Assembly: GCA_963576565.1 (NCBI GenBank)
Contig: OY755047.1
Location: 24,683,171-24,747,170, forward strand
From: Aspidapion aeneum
Taxonomy: Eukaryota > Arthropoda > Insecta > Coleoptera > Brentidae
DNA: 64,000 nucleotides
Direction of reading: 5' to 3'
The notes below the pieces were generated by a model. It saw nothing but the letters and a program-made list of their open reading frames with translations, was not told where the DNA came from and did not search any database. The translations under genes and the position numbers were made by a program. This document shows positions 10,901 to 21,599 of this stretch, piece after piece. Positions within the stretch are counted from its first letter, which is position 1. The number at the start of each line of letters is the position of its first letter.

Positions 10901-13900
10901 CAGCTGTAATAGCTATTTTACATTCAGTTTTGGTGTTAAAGTGTTTTGGTAGCTGTTTTTCAGCAATTTGTGTTACTTGGGTAGTAGTTTCGTTTTTACT
11001 TACTGGTTTTGCAGACAATTTGCCAGCCAATTTGGTGGACACCAAGATAATACGACTCAAAGTCACTTGGTGCCCGGTACAATCACTACATGACGACCCA
11101 ACGCAATTAATGCATTAATCTTCATGGAGAATACTTTGAGAAACAATAAAGTTTTTAAACGTTATCTACTGTTTTATTCCAGCTGTATCGGACCCCGTAG
11201 GAGGGCTATAGCTGTGTAGATATCTCAGACAGAAAATAAAATTATTCGTTTTTAAGAAATTAAATAAAAATAACATAACACAGACCCCGTTGTACAATTT
11301 AACGCGATTTCTTAAACTTTGACAGCTAACATTTTAAAACCTAGACATAGAAACTTAATAAAGTTGCACATTTCTTATACTTTAACATAGTAAAATTATA
11401 TTAAATTTGGGTGAGTTCCATAGTCCCATGTATTTCTTTAGAGGTTCTTTAAACGTAAGAACTACAAGGCAGTATTTTTAAATGATAAAACTTCTCCAAA
11501 TTTCAAAGGCTTTTTAAAAAGTCTAAATTTTGGGAAGAGTCTGAAACTTTTTTATTAATATAGTATTTTTTAGAATCCGTTAGAAATTTCGTGAAAGAAA
11601 TAGAAAATGAAGAAGAAAAAGTAGACATTTTAGTCAATAATGCAGGTGCAGCAGGTTTAAAGCAAAAAACAAGTCCTGATGATTTGCAGGTTTTGGTCCA
11701 AGTCAATTATTTTGGTCCTGTTTTGCTTACTTTACTTTTAATAGGTATGTACAGGGTTTTTCATTACTAGCTTAAAAATAAAATATCAATAAATATATTT
11801 TATTAAAAAAATATATATATTTGAAAAAATAGTCCATTTCTCAAAGTGAAGTTTGCAAATTACAAAGAAAAACTTAACTCCACTAAAGTCTTTATTGTTT
11901 CAGGTTTTATTTAGGACATGTTTCGAGTCTAAAGGGACCCATCATCAGCTAAAACAAGTTAAACAAAGAAGTGTAACTACATCCGAAGCAACTTTAGTGC
12001 CTATTAAATAGATTAAACTGAGATAATAAAATTAATTTGAAGGGGATTAAGTAATCACTTTCAGGTTCCGTAGTGTACCCTGAAAGTGACCATCCCCCCT
12101 TCATCTTTATGTTTTATAAACCGATACCCCCTTAAAATGTAACATACCTTTCAAAAACCTTCAAAAGACTCTCGTGCCCCCAGCAAGCTAATGCGAGGGT
12201 TCAAATAGATGCTATTACTATAGATGCTATTACTATGTGAATTTGAATAGTAATAGCATCTATAATAATAGCATCTATTTGAACCCTCGCATTAGCTTGC
12301 TGGGGGTACGAGAGTCTTTTAAAGGTTTTTGAAAGTTATGTTACATTTTAAGGGGGTATCGGTTTATAAAACATAAAGATGATGGAGGGGGGGATGGTCA
12401 CTTTCAGGGTACACTACTGAACCTAAAAATGATTATTTAATCCCCTTCAAATTAATGTTATTATATCAGTTTAATCTATTTAATAGGCACTAAAGATTAT
12501 GACTGACTGAAGATGATGATCATGGGTCTCTTTAGACTCGAAACATATCCTAAATAAAACCCGAAACAATAAAGACTTTAGTGGAGAAGACATTCAGTTT
12601 TTCTTTGTATATATATATTTTTTTTATTTGTGGTAAAATGTCTTATTTTTCTGTTTGATTTTTGGTCATATTATTGCAGATTTACTCAAAAAAGCTCCAA
12701 AGTCTCGAATAATCAATGTCTCTTCATACCTAGCTGTTCTTGGCCATCTGGATCCAAATAATTTAAATAGATATAGAGGAATGGTTCAATGTTACTCTGA
12801 CACTAAACTAGGTAAGTATTTTACAAGTAAAATGAAAAAATAACCAAAAATTTTATACTTCTTAAAAAAATACAAAAATATATACGTAAATGGAGTGTTA
12901 AAAGAAGGTACAGAAACGTGATAATAAGAATATCCACAGGGCAGACTGAATAAAGTTGTGTGGCTTACACCAAGACAAAAAAGACCGTTAGAAAGTATTT
13001 TTGAGAGAGTTTTGCAACTGGGGAAATGTTAAATTTGTCAAATATTTTAATTTTGTATAAAATTATTCTTTTTGTTATTTAAAGCTATTTTGATCTTTAC
13101 TTTTAGAGTTTATTTTAATTTATCTAAACTAATTTTAATCAATTTTTTAAAAGTCTTATACAACTATTATTATTAAAATACAGCGATCCTGAAAACATTG
13201 CCTAAAAACAAACGCTGCCATGAATTTTAATTATCTTAACCTAGTCTTGCATGTAAGTAACGCATGGCAAGGTGGAAAACAATATTTTTTTAAAAATATG
13301 TAAAAGCTTATCAATGGCAAAAATATCATTCTTATTGAAATTTCGTTTGAAAGTTTTTGCAAATATATTGCAAACATTTTCAAAAATATTTTCCGTTTTC
13401 TGCAAACATAACATAACATAACTTGCCTAACATGATTAGAAATGCACAAATTCATGACGACAACTGTGCTGGAGTCCGACTGTGCCTAACCGGATTTGAA
13501 ATGTAGCTTTAAGCCGCGTATTCGTTTGAGCACGAAAACGTATGCGTCGCTGCGAATGCCTTGTTTGCATTTATGCTTAAGTGAGTACCGCAATGAGGCC
13601 AACAAATAATATCCATATCCGATCCGATCCTCTCGGATGGCGTGACATACCTCGGGTCCGAACCAAATGCTATTTTCCGTGCCTTAAAGGCACGTACACA
13701 TACTTAAATGCTCGTTCGGTCTCGCAGCAGGGTATGCGAATTCTGCCTCTAATGAATACGCGCCTTTAGGGTAGCTAATTTGGGTCTTGAACCATGTGAC
13801 TATCCACATCACACGCTTTGACCAATAGGAAACTGAGCGATCGCGCGGTATTTAGTTATTTCTTAACCTAAAGCAACGATTTCGTTTTAAGTTTGTTTTG

Positions 13901-16900
13901 GTATTTGTTTATCTGTCTGTCTGTAATGTAGTTAACAGTAACTCTGATCGAGTGTCTCCCAAAGTATTTTTATGGACAAGCATGGTACAAAATTTGGTAA
14001 GCAGAACTAAAATAATTTAACGACGTTTGTAACTAAATCTACGAACTAATAGGCAAAAAAAAGCAAACGTTTTTTGTGTATGTATCGTTCATACTTGTCT
14101 TTTGTCTAGTCTTTTGTCTTGGTGTAGTCGTATGTCTTGTCATAAGAAAATTAAAACCCGTTTCTTATGGGAGTGTTCATACAATGCTTTTGCTTTTGAT
14201 TAGTCTTTGTCTTAAGAGTTACCAACTTTCAATCCTTAGGACAACGACTAAGACGAGTGAAAGACATCTGCTGATGTTTGTTGTTTTCTTTTTACAGGGC
14301 GTCCGAAGAGCGCAAGCGCGCGGTCAGACTAATCAAAAACAAAAGACGAGTATGTACAGCCGAGTTTGATTAAGACAACTAAGACTAATCAAAGGACAAA
14401 GACTAAGACGAGTATGAACAATACTTAAGTGTCCTTTAGAAGAAAGTATAGTCATTATTTTGGTAATTATTTGACAACCATATACGACCATATAAGAAAC
14501 ATATCTCAACTTGAATTTTTTTTTAAATTTTTGAACTATCTTTTTAAATTGCGCTATATAGAACACAAAGACGTACTATTTAAAAAATTTACTATGCATA
14601 CATTACCTTGCTGCTCCACAAACTGTTTAAAAAGATTTATTGATGTGAAATGGCAAAACAGTATTCGACCTTTAAGGAGGAGTGTATTTTTTTAAATTTC
14701 TTTATAAAAATAATTAATTACTTTATTATTTTAGCTACAGTTTTTTAAAGCTTTGCATTCTAGGAAACATCTTGTTTACAAAGCAACTGGCGAAAAAGTT
14801 GTACGGCTCCAATGTTACTACGTACTCGTTGCATCCTGGCACTATAGACTCAGAAGTTTACAGAAGACTAAGCGGTATTCGTAAATGGTTTATTGAAAAT
14901 GTTGCCATACATTTTTTTAAGGTATTGCATTTTGTTTTTTATTTGATACATAAGTACAGCGTGTCCCATTTTCAAAGGGATTATTGGGAAACTCGAGTAA
15001 TATTAAAAATATCGAGGAACACAGGGAGTTTTTGAAAAAATTGCATTTTTAATAATTCCTTGTATCTCGCTTATTTTTCAAAATATATTTATTCTTTAAA
15101 AACCTTTCTAGAGCATAATAATGACGTTGTCAATTTTTTAAAATATTGTTTAGTTTTTGAGGTATGGTATTTATCCTAAAACACTTAAATACCGACCTGG
15201 ATTATTTTGATTACTATTTTGATTGGTTTCATGCTATTATTATCTTAAAATGATAAAACTTTAATATTTTATTAATTTAAGGAAAAAATGGTCCGAACCT
15301 GGAAATTTCCAAGGCAAATATAAATTAAAAATTGCAGGACACACTAGTTCAACGATTTTTATTTCAGCTGTTTTGAAACGTTGATTAAAAGATTTATAAA
15401 TAAAGTAAAAAACGTTAAAAAGTTACAAAAGTAACATAATAATTATTCGGGTCGCGGTTCGTTTGTCGAAAACATCTTTATCGAAGACATTTTGATCGAA
15501 AATCTTAATTTCGAATGACATTTTGATCGAAAATCTTAATTTCGAATGACATTTTGATCAAAAATCTTAATTTCGAATGGCACTTTTATCGAATAGCAAT
15601 TTAATCGAAAATCTTTTATTCGGTTCGGTTCGGTTCGGTTCGGTTCGGTTTGGTTTGGTTTGGTTCGGTTCGGTTCGGTTCGGTTCGGTTACACCCCCTC
15701 AAGGATCCCGGGAAAGAAATCAAGAAAGTTTTTTTTTTGAAAAAATTAACCCCTTTATCGAATTATATATATAACTTCATTCTCAGATTGTGTTTTCGAT
15801 TAAAGAGCGATTCGCCAAAAATGTTTTCGATTAAAAAGTCATTCGAAAAAGTTGTATTCGATAAAAAAGTTTTCGATTAAAGCATTATTCGATCAAAATG
15901 TCATTCGAAATTAAGATTTTCGATCAAAATGTCTTCGATAAAGATGTTTTCAATAAACGTGTTTTCGACAAACGAACCGCGACCCAATTATTCCCTGGTA
16001 GCACAGCAACTCATGAAATTTACTTCAACATGGAAAAAAAAGCGTCAAATTGACATTGTCATTTTACTTGCCATTTTTGTCAAAGGCTTACTCAAAATTA
16101 TTCTAAAATGACTAGAAATCCACCATATCCAGATTTTGAAAAATGTGATATGTTTGACTGCTTTATTCAAGCAACAAAATCCCAATATTTAAACGGCAGA
16201 AATATTTTTATGCGTTAAGAAAAATTACACAAAAATGCCAACAATGTCTTACACATAATGACAGCTTAAGCGTTCATATCATTAAAGAAAGTTATTATTT
16301 TTTGTAATTCATTGTTTTTTTTTATTTTTGTCGTAGACTTTGTTTCAAATAAATCTTTAAATTATAGTAAAATCATTCTAATTTGCTAAGTATCAAAACA
16401 GGTAAACTGGAAATCGTTTAACTAGCAATTTTTAATTTATATTTATGTTGGAAATTTCCAGGTTCGTACTAAAAATTTTTTTTTAATATTAAATATTTTT
16501 TTTAACCATAAAACAAAAAAATATAAAATTTTTTTATTTTGTGATAATAATAGCATGAAACCAATCAAAATATTAATAAAAAAAATCCAGGTCCAAATTT
16601 ATTTTTTTTTATGATAACTACCACATCTTAAAAACTAAACAATATTTTAAAAAATTGACAACGTTATTATTTTCCTCTAAAAAAGTTGGCATAAAAAAGT
16701 TTTTATAGAATAAAAATATCTTGCAAAATAAGCGAGATATAAGGGATTATTAAAAATGTAACCTTTTCAAAAACTTCCTGTATTAGGGACACTACGAGGT
16801 ATTATATATATTGCAAAAATCTGATTATAAGGTGCAATCAGAAAATCAATATCTTTAATAATACCCGAGTTTCCCATTTAATCCCGTCGAAAATGGGACA

Positions 16901-17725
16901 CGCTGTACAGAACCGAACCAAACGGCCTCCTCTGGGAAGGTTTATCCATCCAGAAGTAACGAATCGTACGTTGGTCCACATTTTTAATGTCGTCTTAAAA
17001 TTGGCAAAAGTCGTCTGGAAAGCCCGGAGTTTCAGCGGGTGCCAAAGAATATCGTTTATTTAATCACAATGCCTATTTCAAACCATGCATTGTTGCCAAG
17101 TAACGCACAATTTCTTGAAATTCTTTCTATAGAATAAGAGGAAAGTAAAAACAGTCGTCGTAGTGTAGTAGTAGCAATATTTGCTTCACACAAAGGCACA
17201 GCGGTCCGAGTTCGATTCCTGGCTAGGTACTTGGTTGTTTGTGATTGTTTAAAACTGCTCTAACTTTGCGAAACTGGGCGATTGATCCTGATTGAATAAA
17301 AAATCCCAGTATAAAAAAAAAGTTAAAAAACGGGCCTCTAAAAGTATCTAAGACTTCATTTATCATTGTTAAAAAATACACAGTCTGGAAAAGCATTTCT
17401 TTTATTTAAATCTGAACTCTGTTTAGCTAATTTTCTTGTAAATGCAACCCTATGAATATTTATAGTTTGGAGCGCAGAATGGTAAACATAAAAGGATTTA
17501 CAAACGTGTTGAGTTTTGGAGCAACCAAAGCCAACTTTAAAGAAGGGTATAATGTGTGATTGAAACAAATAGGAAGAACATATTTTTACCTTCCCAGCCC
17601 GCGTAGAGAAGGCTAGAGAAGGTATTATTTTCGACGAAAAATTTTTTTTTGGGATAACGCCAAAACTGTTTTATTTGGATGAATTTTGACCTATCCGAGC
17701 AATATCGGCATAATGTCTGTCTGTG

Positions 17726-17770
<45 letters not shown>

Positions 17771-18391
17771 TATTTCTGTCCGTAAAACAATAGCCCCTAA
17801 ACCACTGAACCGATTTTCATGAAATTTTCAGGTAAAATAGTGTTCGACACTCTGACTAGCTAATTAGATTTTGGTCAAAATCCATTAATGCTAATGACAG
17901 TTTTTTGACAATTAAAACTTAAAAAAATGCTAACTTTTTAACGGACCATCGTATGAATATACAGTTTTCGGAATATATTAGACAATATTTTGCTTAATAA
18001 TTCGTGTTATAACCAAAAACTTCGTATGAGCTTTCTGAGATATTTACAAAAAACGGTTTTCAAGGCTAATATATTATCATGATAATAGGCTAGCTAGGAA
18101 GGTGTGGTATTTTTTAATAAAATAATAAATATTTTTACAAAAACGTTAAAAAAGCATCTTTTAGGTAATTTAGTAATTAAATTTTCTTATTTTTTTTTAT
18201 TAAAGACAACCGAGGAAGGAGCTCAAACCACAATTTACACGGCAACAGAACAAAATATCGAAATATATTCAGGAAGGCATTTTGAAGAATGTGCAATTGT
18301 GGCCGACTATATTTCAGCCAAGAGCGACAAGTTGGCCGAAGACGTTTGGAAAAAAACAGTCGAAATATTAAATATTAAACCGACAATCTAA
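4842..18391 (+). CDS. Short-chain dehydrogenase/reductase, retinol dehydrogenase 11-14-like (five exons, 5' end missing)
   Basis: Joined exons 4842-4936, 11574-11744, 12680-12811, 14764-14921 and 18206-18391 give about 247 residues. Every internal junction has a GT donor, an AG acceptor and matching phase. Features in order: an R-D-D-A-K segment ending VDFASLESVRNFV (typical RDH spacing), the NNAG cofactor-domain motif, NYFGPVLLT, the catalytic serine in INVSS, the catalytic YxxxK as YSDTK, the HPG loop in SLHPGTIDSEVYRR, and the TTEEGAQTTIY tail motif. Family members use NAD(P)(H) to interconvert retinoids or related carbonyls, usually at ER or mitochondrial membranes; the substrate here is unknown. 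The family is usually 300-330 residues, so the first 60-75, with the TGxxxGIG nucleotide-binding loop, are absent and I could not find them in 1-4841. The catalytic residues that should be here are all intact, so I read it as a functional gene with introns enlarged by transposons. Confidence 0.92.
6963..6970. promoter_or_regulatory. CRE-type palindrome TGACGTCA
   Basis: An exact CREB/ATF consensus within the only GC-rich patch of this intron. It could mark an alternative promoter or simply be chance. The same octamer occurs at about 36667 and in a TTGACGTCAC context at about 60495, both in repeat DNA, which weakens the regulatory reading. Confidence 0.25.
8495..8663. repeat. 85-bp tandem duplication, nearly identical
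   Basis: Two head-to-tail units start at 8495 and 8580 (GTATATGGAGTGCCTATTTT onward) and differ at one position in the shared part (CTCC versus CTCT). A diverged reverse-complement relative is at about 60290-60385, so the unit belongs to a dispersed repeat. Confidence 0.9.
9230..9630. repeat. Direct repeat with GATTGTG motif clusters
   Basis: The block with AATGTGTACACTGATTGTGA and CACAATCTTTTGCTAAGATT occurs at about 9250-9330 and again at about 9495-9580. Each block is followed by spaced GATTGTGAG motifs. Spacing is irregular, so this is a motif cluster, not a CRISPR-like array. The intervening 9360-9470 segment is reverse-complement related to 58690-58850. Confidence 0.7.
11574..11744 (+). 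CDS. SDR gene, exon with NNAG motif
   Basis: The acceptor is tttttag and the donor gtatgt. The exon encodes ESVRNFVKEIE, an acidic run, VDILVNNAGAAG, then LQVLVQVNYFGPVLLTLLLI. NNAG and NYFGPVLLT are hallmark classical-SDR segments. The final G completes a codon with the next exon. Confidence 0.93.
11863..12607. repeat. 745-bp palindrome in SDR intron
   Basis: The arms are near-identical inverted copies about 350 bases long, centred near 12235. Examples are CTCCACTAAAGTCTTTATTG at 11879 against CAATAAAGACTTTAGTGGAG, and GGTTCAAATAGATGCTATTA near the centre against its complement. It looks like a foldback/MITE insertion or inverted duplication between exons 11574-11744 and 12680-12811. It would form a very long hairpin in the unspliced SDR transcript. 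Confidence 0.88.
12680..12811 (+). CDS. SDR gene, catalytic Ser and YxxxK exon
   Basis: The acceptor is ttattgcag and the donor gtaagt. It encodes DLLKKAPKSRIINVSSYLAV followed downstream by YSDTKL. The serine and the Tyr-x-x-x-Lys pair are the SDR catalytic residues, and the spacing between them (about 30 residues) is normal. The last base is G, completed by GA in the next exon to give Gly. Confidence 0.94.
13165..13310. repeat. Dispersed repeat, copy 1 of 3
   Basis: A segment containing CCTGAAAACATTGCCTAAAA, GCCATGAATTTTAATT and CCTAGTCTTGCATGTAA recurs, diverged, at about 55960-56060 and 56505-56620. All have a CCTGAAAA then GCCATAAATTTTA order. The class is not identified. Confidence 0.6.
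14086..14427. mobile_element. MITE in SDR intron
   Basis: The termini GTTCATACTTGTCTTTTGTC and the complement of GACTAAGACGAGTATGAAC form imperfect inverted repeats with internal repeats of (T)GTCTTxGTC. It is about 340 bp, with no transposase. A target duplication is not clear, so the superfamily is unassigned. Confidence 0.6.
14764..14921 (+). CDS. SDR gene, HPG-loop exon
   Basis: The acceptor is cattctag and the donor gtattg. It encodes NILFTKQLAKKLYGS, then TTYSLHPGTIDSEVYRRL and a hydrophobic stretch ending HFFK. LHPG(T/x)xxT/S is the loop that closes over the nicotinamide ring. The exon ends on a codon boundary. Confidence 0.93.
15449..15985. mobile_element. Foldback-type DNA transposon with 8-bp target duplication
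   Basis: The termini GGGTCGCGGTTCGTTTGTCG and the matching complement at 15966-15985 are perfect over about 20 bases. AATTATTC flanks both sides (15441-15448 and 15986-15993). The arms are built of repeats of TCGAAAATCTTAATTTCG and GACATTTTGATC, inverted on the right side. The core holds a (TTCGG)n stretch. No coding capacity. An 8-bp duplication fits hAT, P or Merlin-type transposition, but the ends are not canonical hAT. Confidence 0.88.
15619..15690. repeat. TTCGG pentanucleotide array
   Basis: About 14 copies of GGTTC, a few mutated to GGTTT, lie inside the foldback element. The complementary CCGAA array appears at about 55643-55671. Confidence 0.9.
17153..17320 (+). mobile_element. tRNA-derived SINE
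   Basis: The head resembles a tRNA gene: an A-box-like TAGTGTAGTAGTAGC and a clear B box GAGTTCGATTCC at 17208-17219 with the usual spacing, but no pairing acceptor stem. A tRNA-unrelated body follows and then an A-rich end with AATAAAAAA. This is typical of pol III-transcribed SINEs mobilised by LINE machinery. Boundaries are approximate. Confidence 0.6.
17586..18100. mobile_element. Non-autonomous DNA element, long copy
   Basis: It begins TTACCTTCCCAGCCCGC and ends GGCTAGCTAGGAAGG, giving imperfect inverted termini. A shorter reverse-orientation relative sits at 62949-63181. The long copy contains a (GT)n microsatellite at about 17727-17768. No transposase frame was seen. Confidence 0.65.
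17727..17768. repeat. (GT)n microsatellite
   Basis: About 20 consecutive GT units inside the element at 17586-18100. The short relative at 62949-63181 lacks them. Confidence 0.95.
18206..18391 (+). CDS. SDR gene, terminal exon
   Basis: The acceptor taaag follows a long T-rich tract. The exon encodes TTEEGAQTTIYTAT, then YSGRHFEECAIV, and ends EILNIKPTI with a TAA stop at 18389-18391. The T-x-E-E-G-A-Q-T motif is a signature of the RDH11-14 group. Confidence 0.94.
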   Translation, partial: TTEEGAQTTIYTATEQNIEIYSGRHFEECAIVADYISAKSDKLAEDVWKKTVEILNIKPTI

Positions 18392-18469
18392 AAATTCAAA
18401 ACTTTTCGAGACAAAACTAAATTAATTTTTTACTTTTTATAGTTAAATGTGGATTGCTGTGTAAAATTA

Positions 18470-18475
18470 AATAAA
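18470..18475 (+). terminator. Polyadenylation signal of the SDR gene
   Basis: A canonical AATAAA lies 79 bases past the SDR stop codon, in an AT-rich 3' flank. Its position fits a short 3' UTR. Cleavage-site evidence is not available from sequence alone. Confidence 0.65.
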
Positions 18476-18557
18476 GAAGCTATATATAATTTTAACCACT
18501 TACATTCATATAATTATCACATTATTATTTTTCTCTCCAACCGGGTGGGCCAAATAA

Positions 18558-19335
18558 AACCGGACAATTTGTTTTTCATTATAACTTTTGAACTGTATCA
18601 TCGATTTTAATGGGATAAACTGAAATTGCCAGAGAATTAATCAGTTTTAAATAAATATATTTTTTTGTCCCCCATCTCAAAATCCAAGATGGCGAACGAA
18701 ATTAAAATGTACCCTTCAAAGATGCCCGTTTATTCTTGTGTTGCAAACATGTATTAATTATTTTTTTAAATTAATATTGCTGCATTCTTGCCACGCACAA
18801 CAAGATATGAATCAGCGAAATCGGTTCGGTGGTTCTAAAAAAATATATTTTGTTTCAACCATTGTTTTAAATATTATATGATTGCCTTGCCAATCATGTC
18901 TGCATTTATTTCCTTATAAATTCATTACTACTAAACCGATTTTGATGAAATATAAAACATCCAGGTGAGAATTGATTGCTTTTTAAAGATTATGATCAAA
19001 ATTTACAATCATATAATATGCAAAACAATGGTTGAAACAAAAATAGTTTTTTTAGAACCACTGAACCGATTTTGCTGGTTCATACCTTGTTGTGCGTGGC
19101 AAGAATGCAGCTTTTTTACTAAGTTAAAAAAATAATTAAAACATCTTCGCAACTCAAGAATAAACGAGCATATTTGAAGGGTACATTTTAATTTCGTCCG
19201 CTATCTTGGATTTTGAGATGGCGGACAAAAAATATATTTAATCAAAACACTCATTAATTCTCTGCTAAGTGCAGTTTGTCCCATTAAAATCGATTGTATA
19301 GTTCAAAAGTTATAATGATAAAAATGTATCCGGTT
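18558..19335. repeat. 778-bp palindrome downstream of the SDR gene
   Basis: The edges AACCGGACAATTTG and TGTATCCGGTT are inverted. The arms match through TTATAACTTTTGAAC, CATCTCAAAATCCAAGATGG and ATTCTTGCCACGCACAACAA. The centre is near 18946. Divergence between the arms is visible but modest. Confidence 0.85.
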
Positions 19336-19908
19336 CGAGAACTGCAAACATTTTTTTAAAATGCCGAGACACCTGGATTTTGTTTGCGAGGGGGACACTT
19401 TTTGGCTATCTTGAAATTTTTGTAACACGCACCACCTTCGAGGGGTAAACAATACCCCTACATTTTGAATAGGGAAAGTTGGTCTAGTGATACCTTGTTT
19501 TGAAGCTCTTTTGAAAATCTTTACAACCGTGGAAAAATTTCAAAAATCCATCGATTAGTTTTTGAGATAATTGCCTTCAAATTTAACATAACTGATAAAA
19601 TAAAAATTTAATTAAAATTTTATTATTTTTCGGATTTAATTTTTATTTTATTATTCCATGTTAAACTTGAAAGCAAATATCTCAAAAACTAATCGATGGA
19701 TTTTCGAAATACACGGTTGTAAAGATATTCAAGAGAGCTTCAAAATAAGATATCACTAGACCCACTTTCCCTATTCAAAATATAGGGGTAAAGTATACCC
19801 CTCGAAGGGGGTTCGTGCTACAAAAATTTCGAGATAGCCAAAAAGTGTCCCACTCACAAACAAAATCGACGTGTCTCGGCATTTTTAAAAATTTTCAGCA
19901 GTTCTCGA
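19336..19908. repeat. Second palindrome, abutting the first
   Basis: The arms run from CGAGAACTGCAAACATTTTT and AATGCCGAGACAC to the complement GTGTCTCGGCATT and GCAGTTCTCG. Inside are inverted blocks with CCCCTACATTTTGAATAGGG and AATCCATCGATTAGTTTTTG. It starts directly where the first palindrome ends. Confidence 0.85.
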
Positions 19909-19939
19909 GAAATCCCGGGTGGAAAGTTTTAAATTATAC

Positions 19940-20125
19940 ACAGTGTATATAACATCTGAGGGCACGGCAGTGCCCGGCCAAGTTCGCGGCGTAAACTGCT
20001 GTACATTATTTTCTTAAAACATTTCAGCCCATATTTGACCTATCTAAAACTCTGCTTTGGAATGAGCTACAAAACTGAAACTTTGCATAGTCGTAGATCA
20101 TCATAGAGTTAAAAATCATACCAAG
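19940..20125. repeat. Dispersed repeat with GGCACGGCAGTGCC hairpin
   Basis: It contains GGCACGGCAGTGCCCGGCCA and AATGAGCTACAAAACTGAAA. A diverged reverse-complement copy is at about 36880-37070 (GGGGCACTGCCGTGCC, GAGTTTCGTAGCTCATTCC). No coding potential. Confidence 0.7.
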
Positions 20126-20506
20126 TTTCATAGACTTGCATAAAGTAGTAAAGTAGTTACAAAATTTTATAAAACTTCGTAATTTCCACTCACTGACTCA
20201 TGTATAAATAATCAAAATTCTACTGTACTTCGAGGTATACTACAACGCTGAAATTTGGCAGACTGATAGAAATTATGACTAAACCAAAATCGTAATTTAC
20301 TCCCCTCCTCTATACATGTAAAGTTATGTAAAAGTATAATTGCCCACTTCCAGAAACGCTAGAAAGCTGAGCTTTGGAAGACTGTTAGGAACTATGATAA
20401 AACTATCGGAAAATATTTAAAAACAAGATTTTTAATAATGCATTGCAAAAGTTCTAAACAATATTTCGCATATTTTACTACTTTAAACTTAAATATTATC
20501 CATATC

Positions 20507-20890
20507 CTTTAAAAAAGGAGTGAAATCATAACAAAAATATTTCATGTAAAAAAGCCAAGTACGCCAAAATGGTATTCCGTAAAACAAATTGAGATAAATA
20601 TAAAGCCAAGTTCTTTAATACAAATTTCGAAATGAAAGGTTATTATTAGTTTCATAATGTTTTTCTAAACTTGGCTATTACGACTGCAAATGACTCTTAG
20701 GCACAGTGCTATATTGAACATAAAGAAGTATGACTGTAATAGCAAAGTTTTAAGAACCTTTCATTTTGAAATTCATATTAGAGAACTTGGCTTGACATTT
20801 ATCTCATTTCTTTTTACGGAAAACCATTTTCGCGTACTTGGCTTTTTTTACATAAATTATTTTTGTTATGATTTCACTCCTTTTTTAAAG
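20507..20890. repeat. 384-bp palindrome
   Basis: CCTTTAAAAAAGGAGTGAAATC on the left is answered by GATTTCACTCCTTTTTTAAAG on the right. AAAAAAGCCAAGTACGCC against GCGTACTTGGCTTTTTT and AGCCAAGTTCTTTAATA against its complement confirm long arms. Foldback or MITE-type. Confidence 0.85.
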
Positions 20891-21599
20891 AATAGAATTC
20901 GTAATACTGGTCTCGTTTTATTTTTATTTTTTTATATTTTACCCTTGTGTTAGGTGGTAATAGTAAAATAACTGCAATTGAAATACTATAGGACCGCAAT
21001 TTTTTCGAAAACATTTTTTTTTGAACGGAAATTTTTTTAGACAGGTTAAGATATTCTGCGATTTGCGACATAGGTTTCGAAATTCAAAAAGGAGGACATA
21101 AAGCTAGTTTAAGAAAATAAATTTTCTAAAAAATGTCACTCGAAAAAAATATTTTCAGAAAAGTTGAATTTTAAAAATATGAGTTGCGAAAAAAAAAAGA
21201 TTTTCAATATTTTATTGCAAAAAACCGTTTTTCGAAAAATTGTAAAATTGTAAAAAAAAATTGAAATTTTACAGTTCAATAAAACGCGGATTCAAAAAAA
21301 AATTAAGAACCTTTTTTCGAAAAAATATCTGCGACTCAAAAAATGTTATGGCCGTTTCACTTTCAAAACAAATAGAGAAACTATTGTAGCTTCACTGACA
21401 GTGCAGCTTCTCTGTGTCCAAAGTTTAATCCTATTTTTAACCAGATTATTTCTCTCATCCTAATTTGGAGTTATCCTGTTGGAGGTTGTAAATTGCAAGG
21501 CTGTTTTAATTCTCTTGACAGTGTATTCTTTTTAATTTTCTGGGTTTATTCAAGGCAAATGCACTTTACTCTCTATTTAAATCATATAAGTATCAGCCT

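Larger units (their letters stand above)
4937..11573. other. SDR intron (6.6 kb): repeats, no host exon seen
   Basis: This is the intron between the first two visible SDR exons. Within it I recognise the 85-bp tandem duplication (8495-8663), the GATTGTG arrays (9230-9630) and a GC-rich patch at about 6950-7020 with a TGACGTCA palindrome. Apart from these, no coding segment is supported. A block at 4990-5080 resembles the reverse complement of 10850-10990 (both with ACCCAAGTAACACAAA), pointing to an old inverted repeat family. Confidence 0.6.

Noticed and set aside
13581..13769. Small plus-strand ORF
   Set aside because: It lies in repeat DNA shared with about 2.2-2.4 kb and has no motif.
17153..17235. 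A tRNA gene
   Set aside because: The A and B boxes are present but the acceptor stem does not pair and an A-rich, tRNA-unrelated tail follows. It is better read as the head of a SINE.
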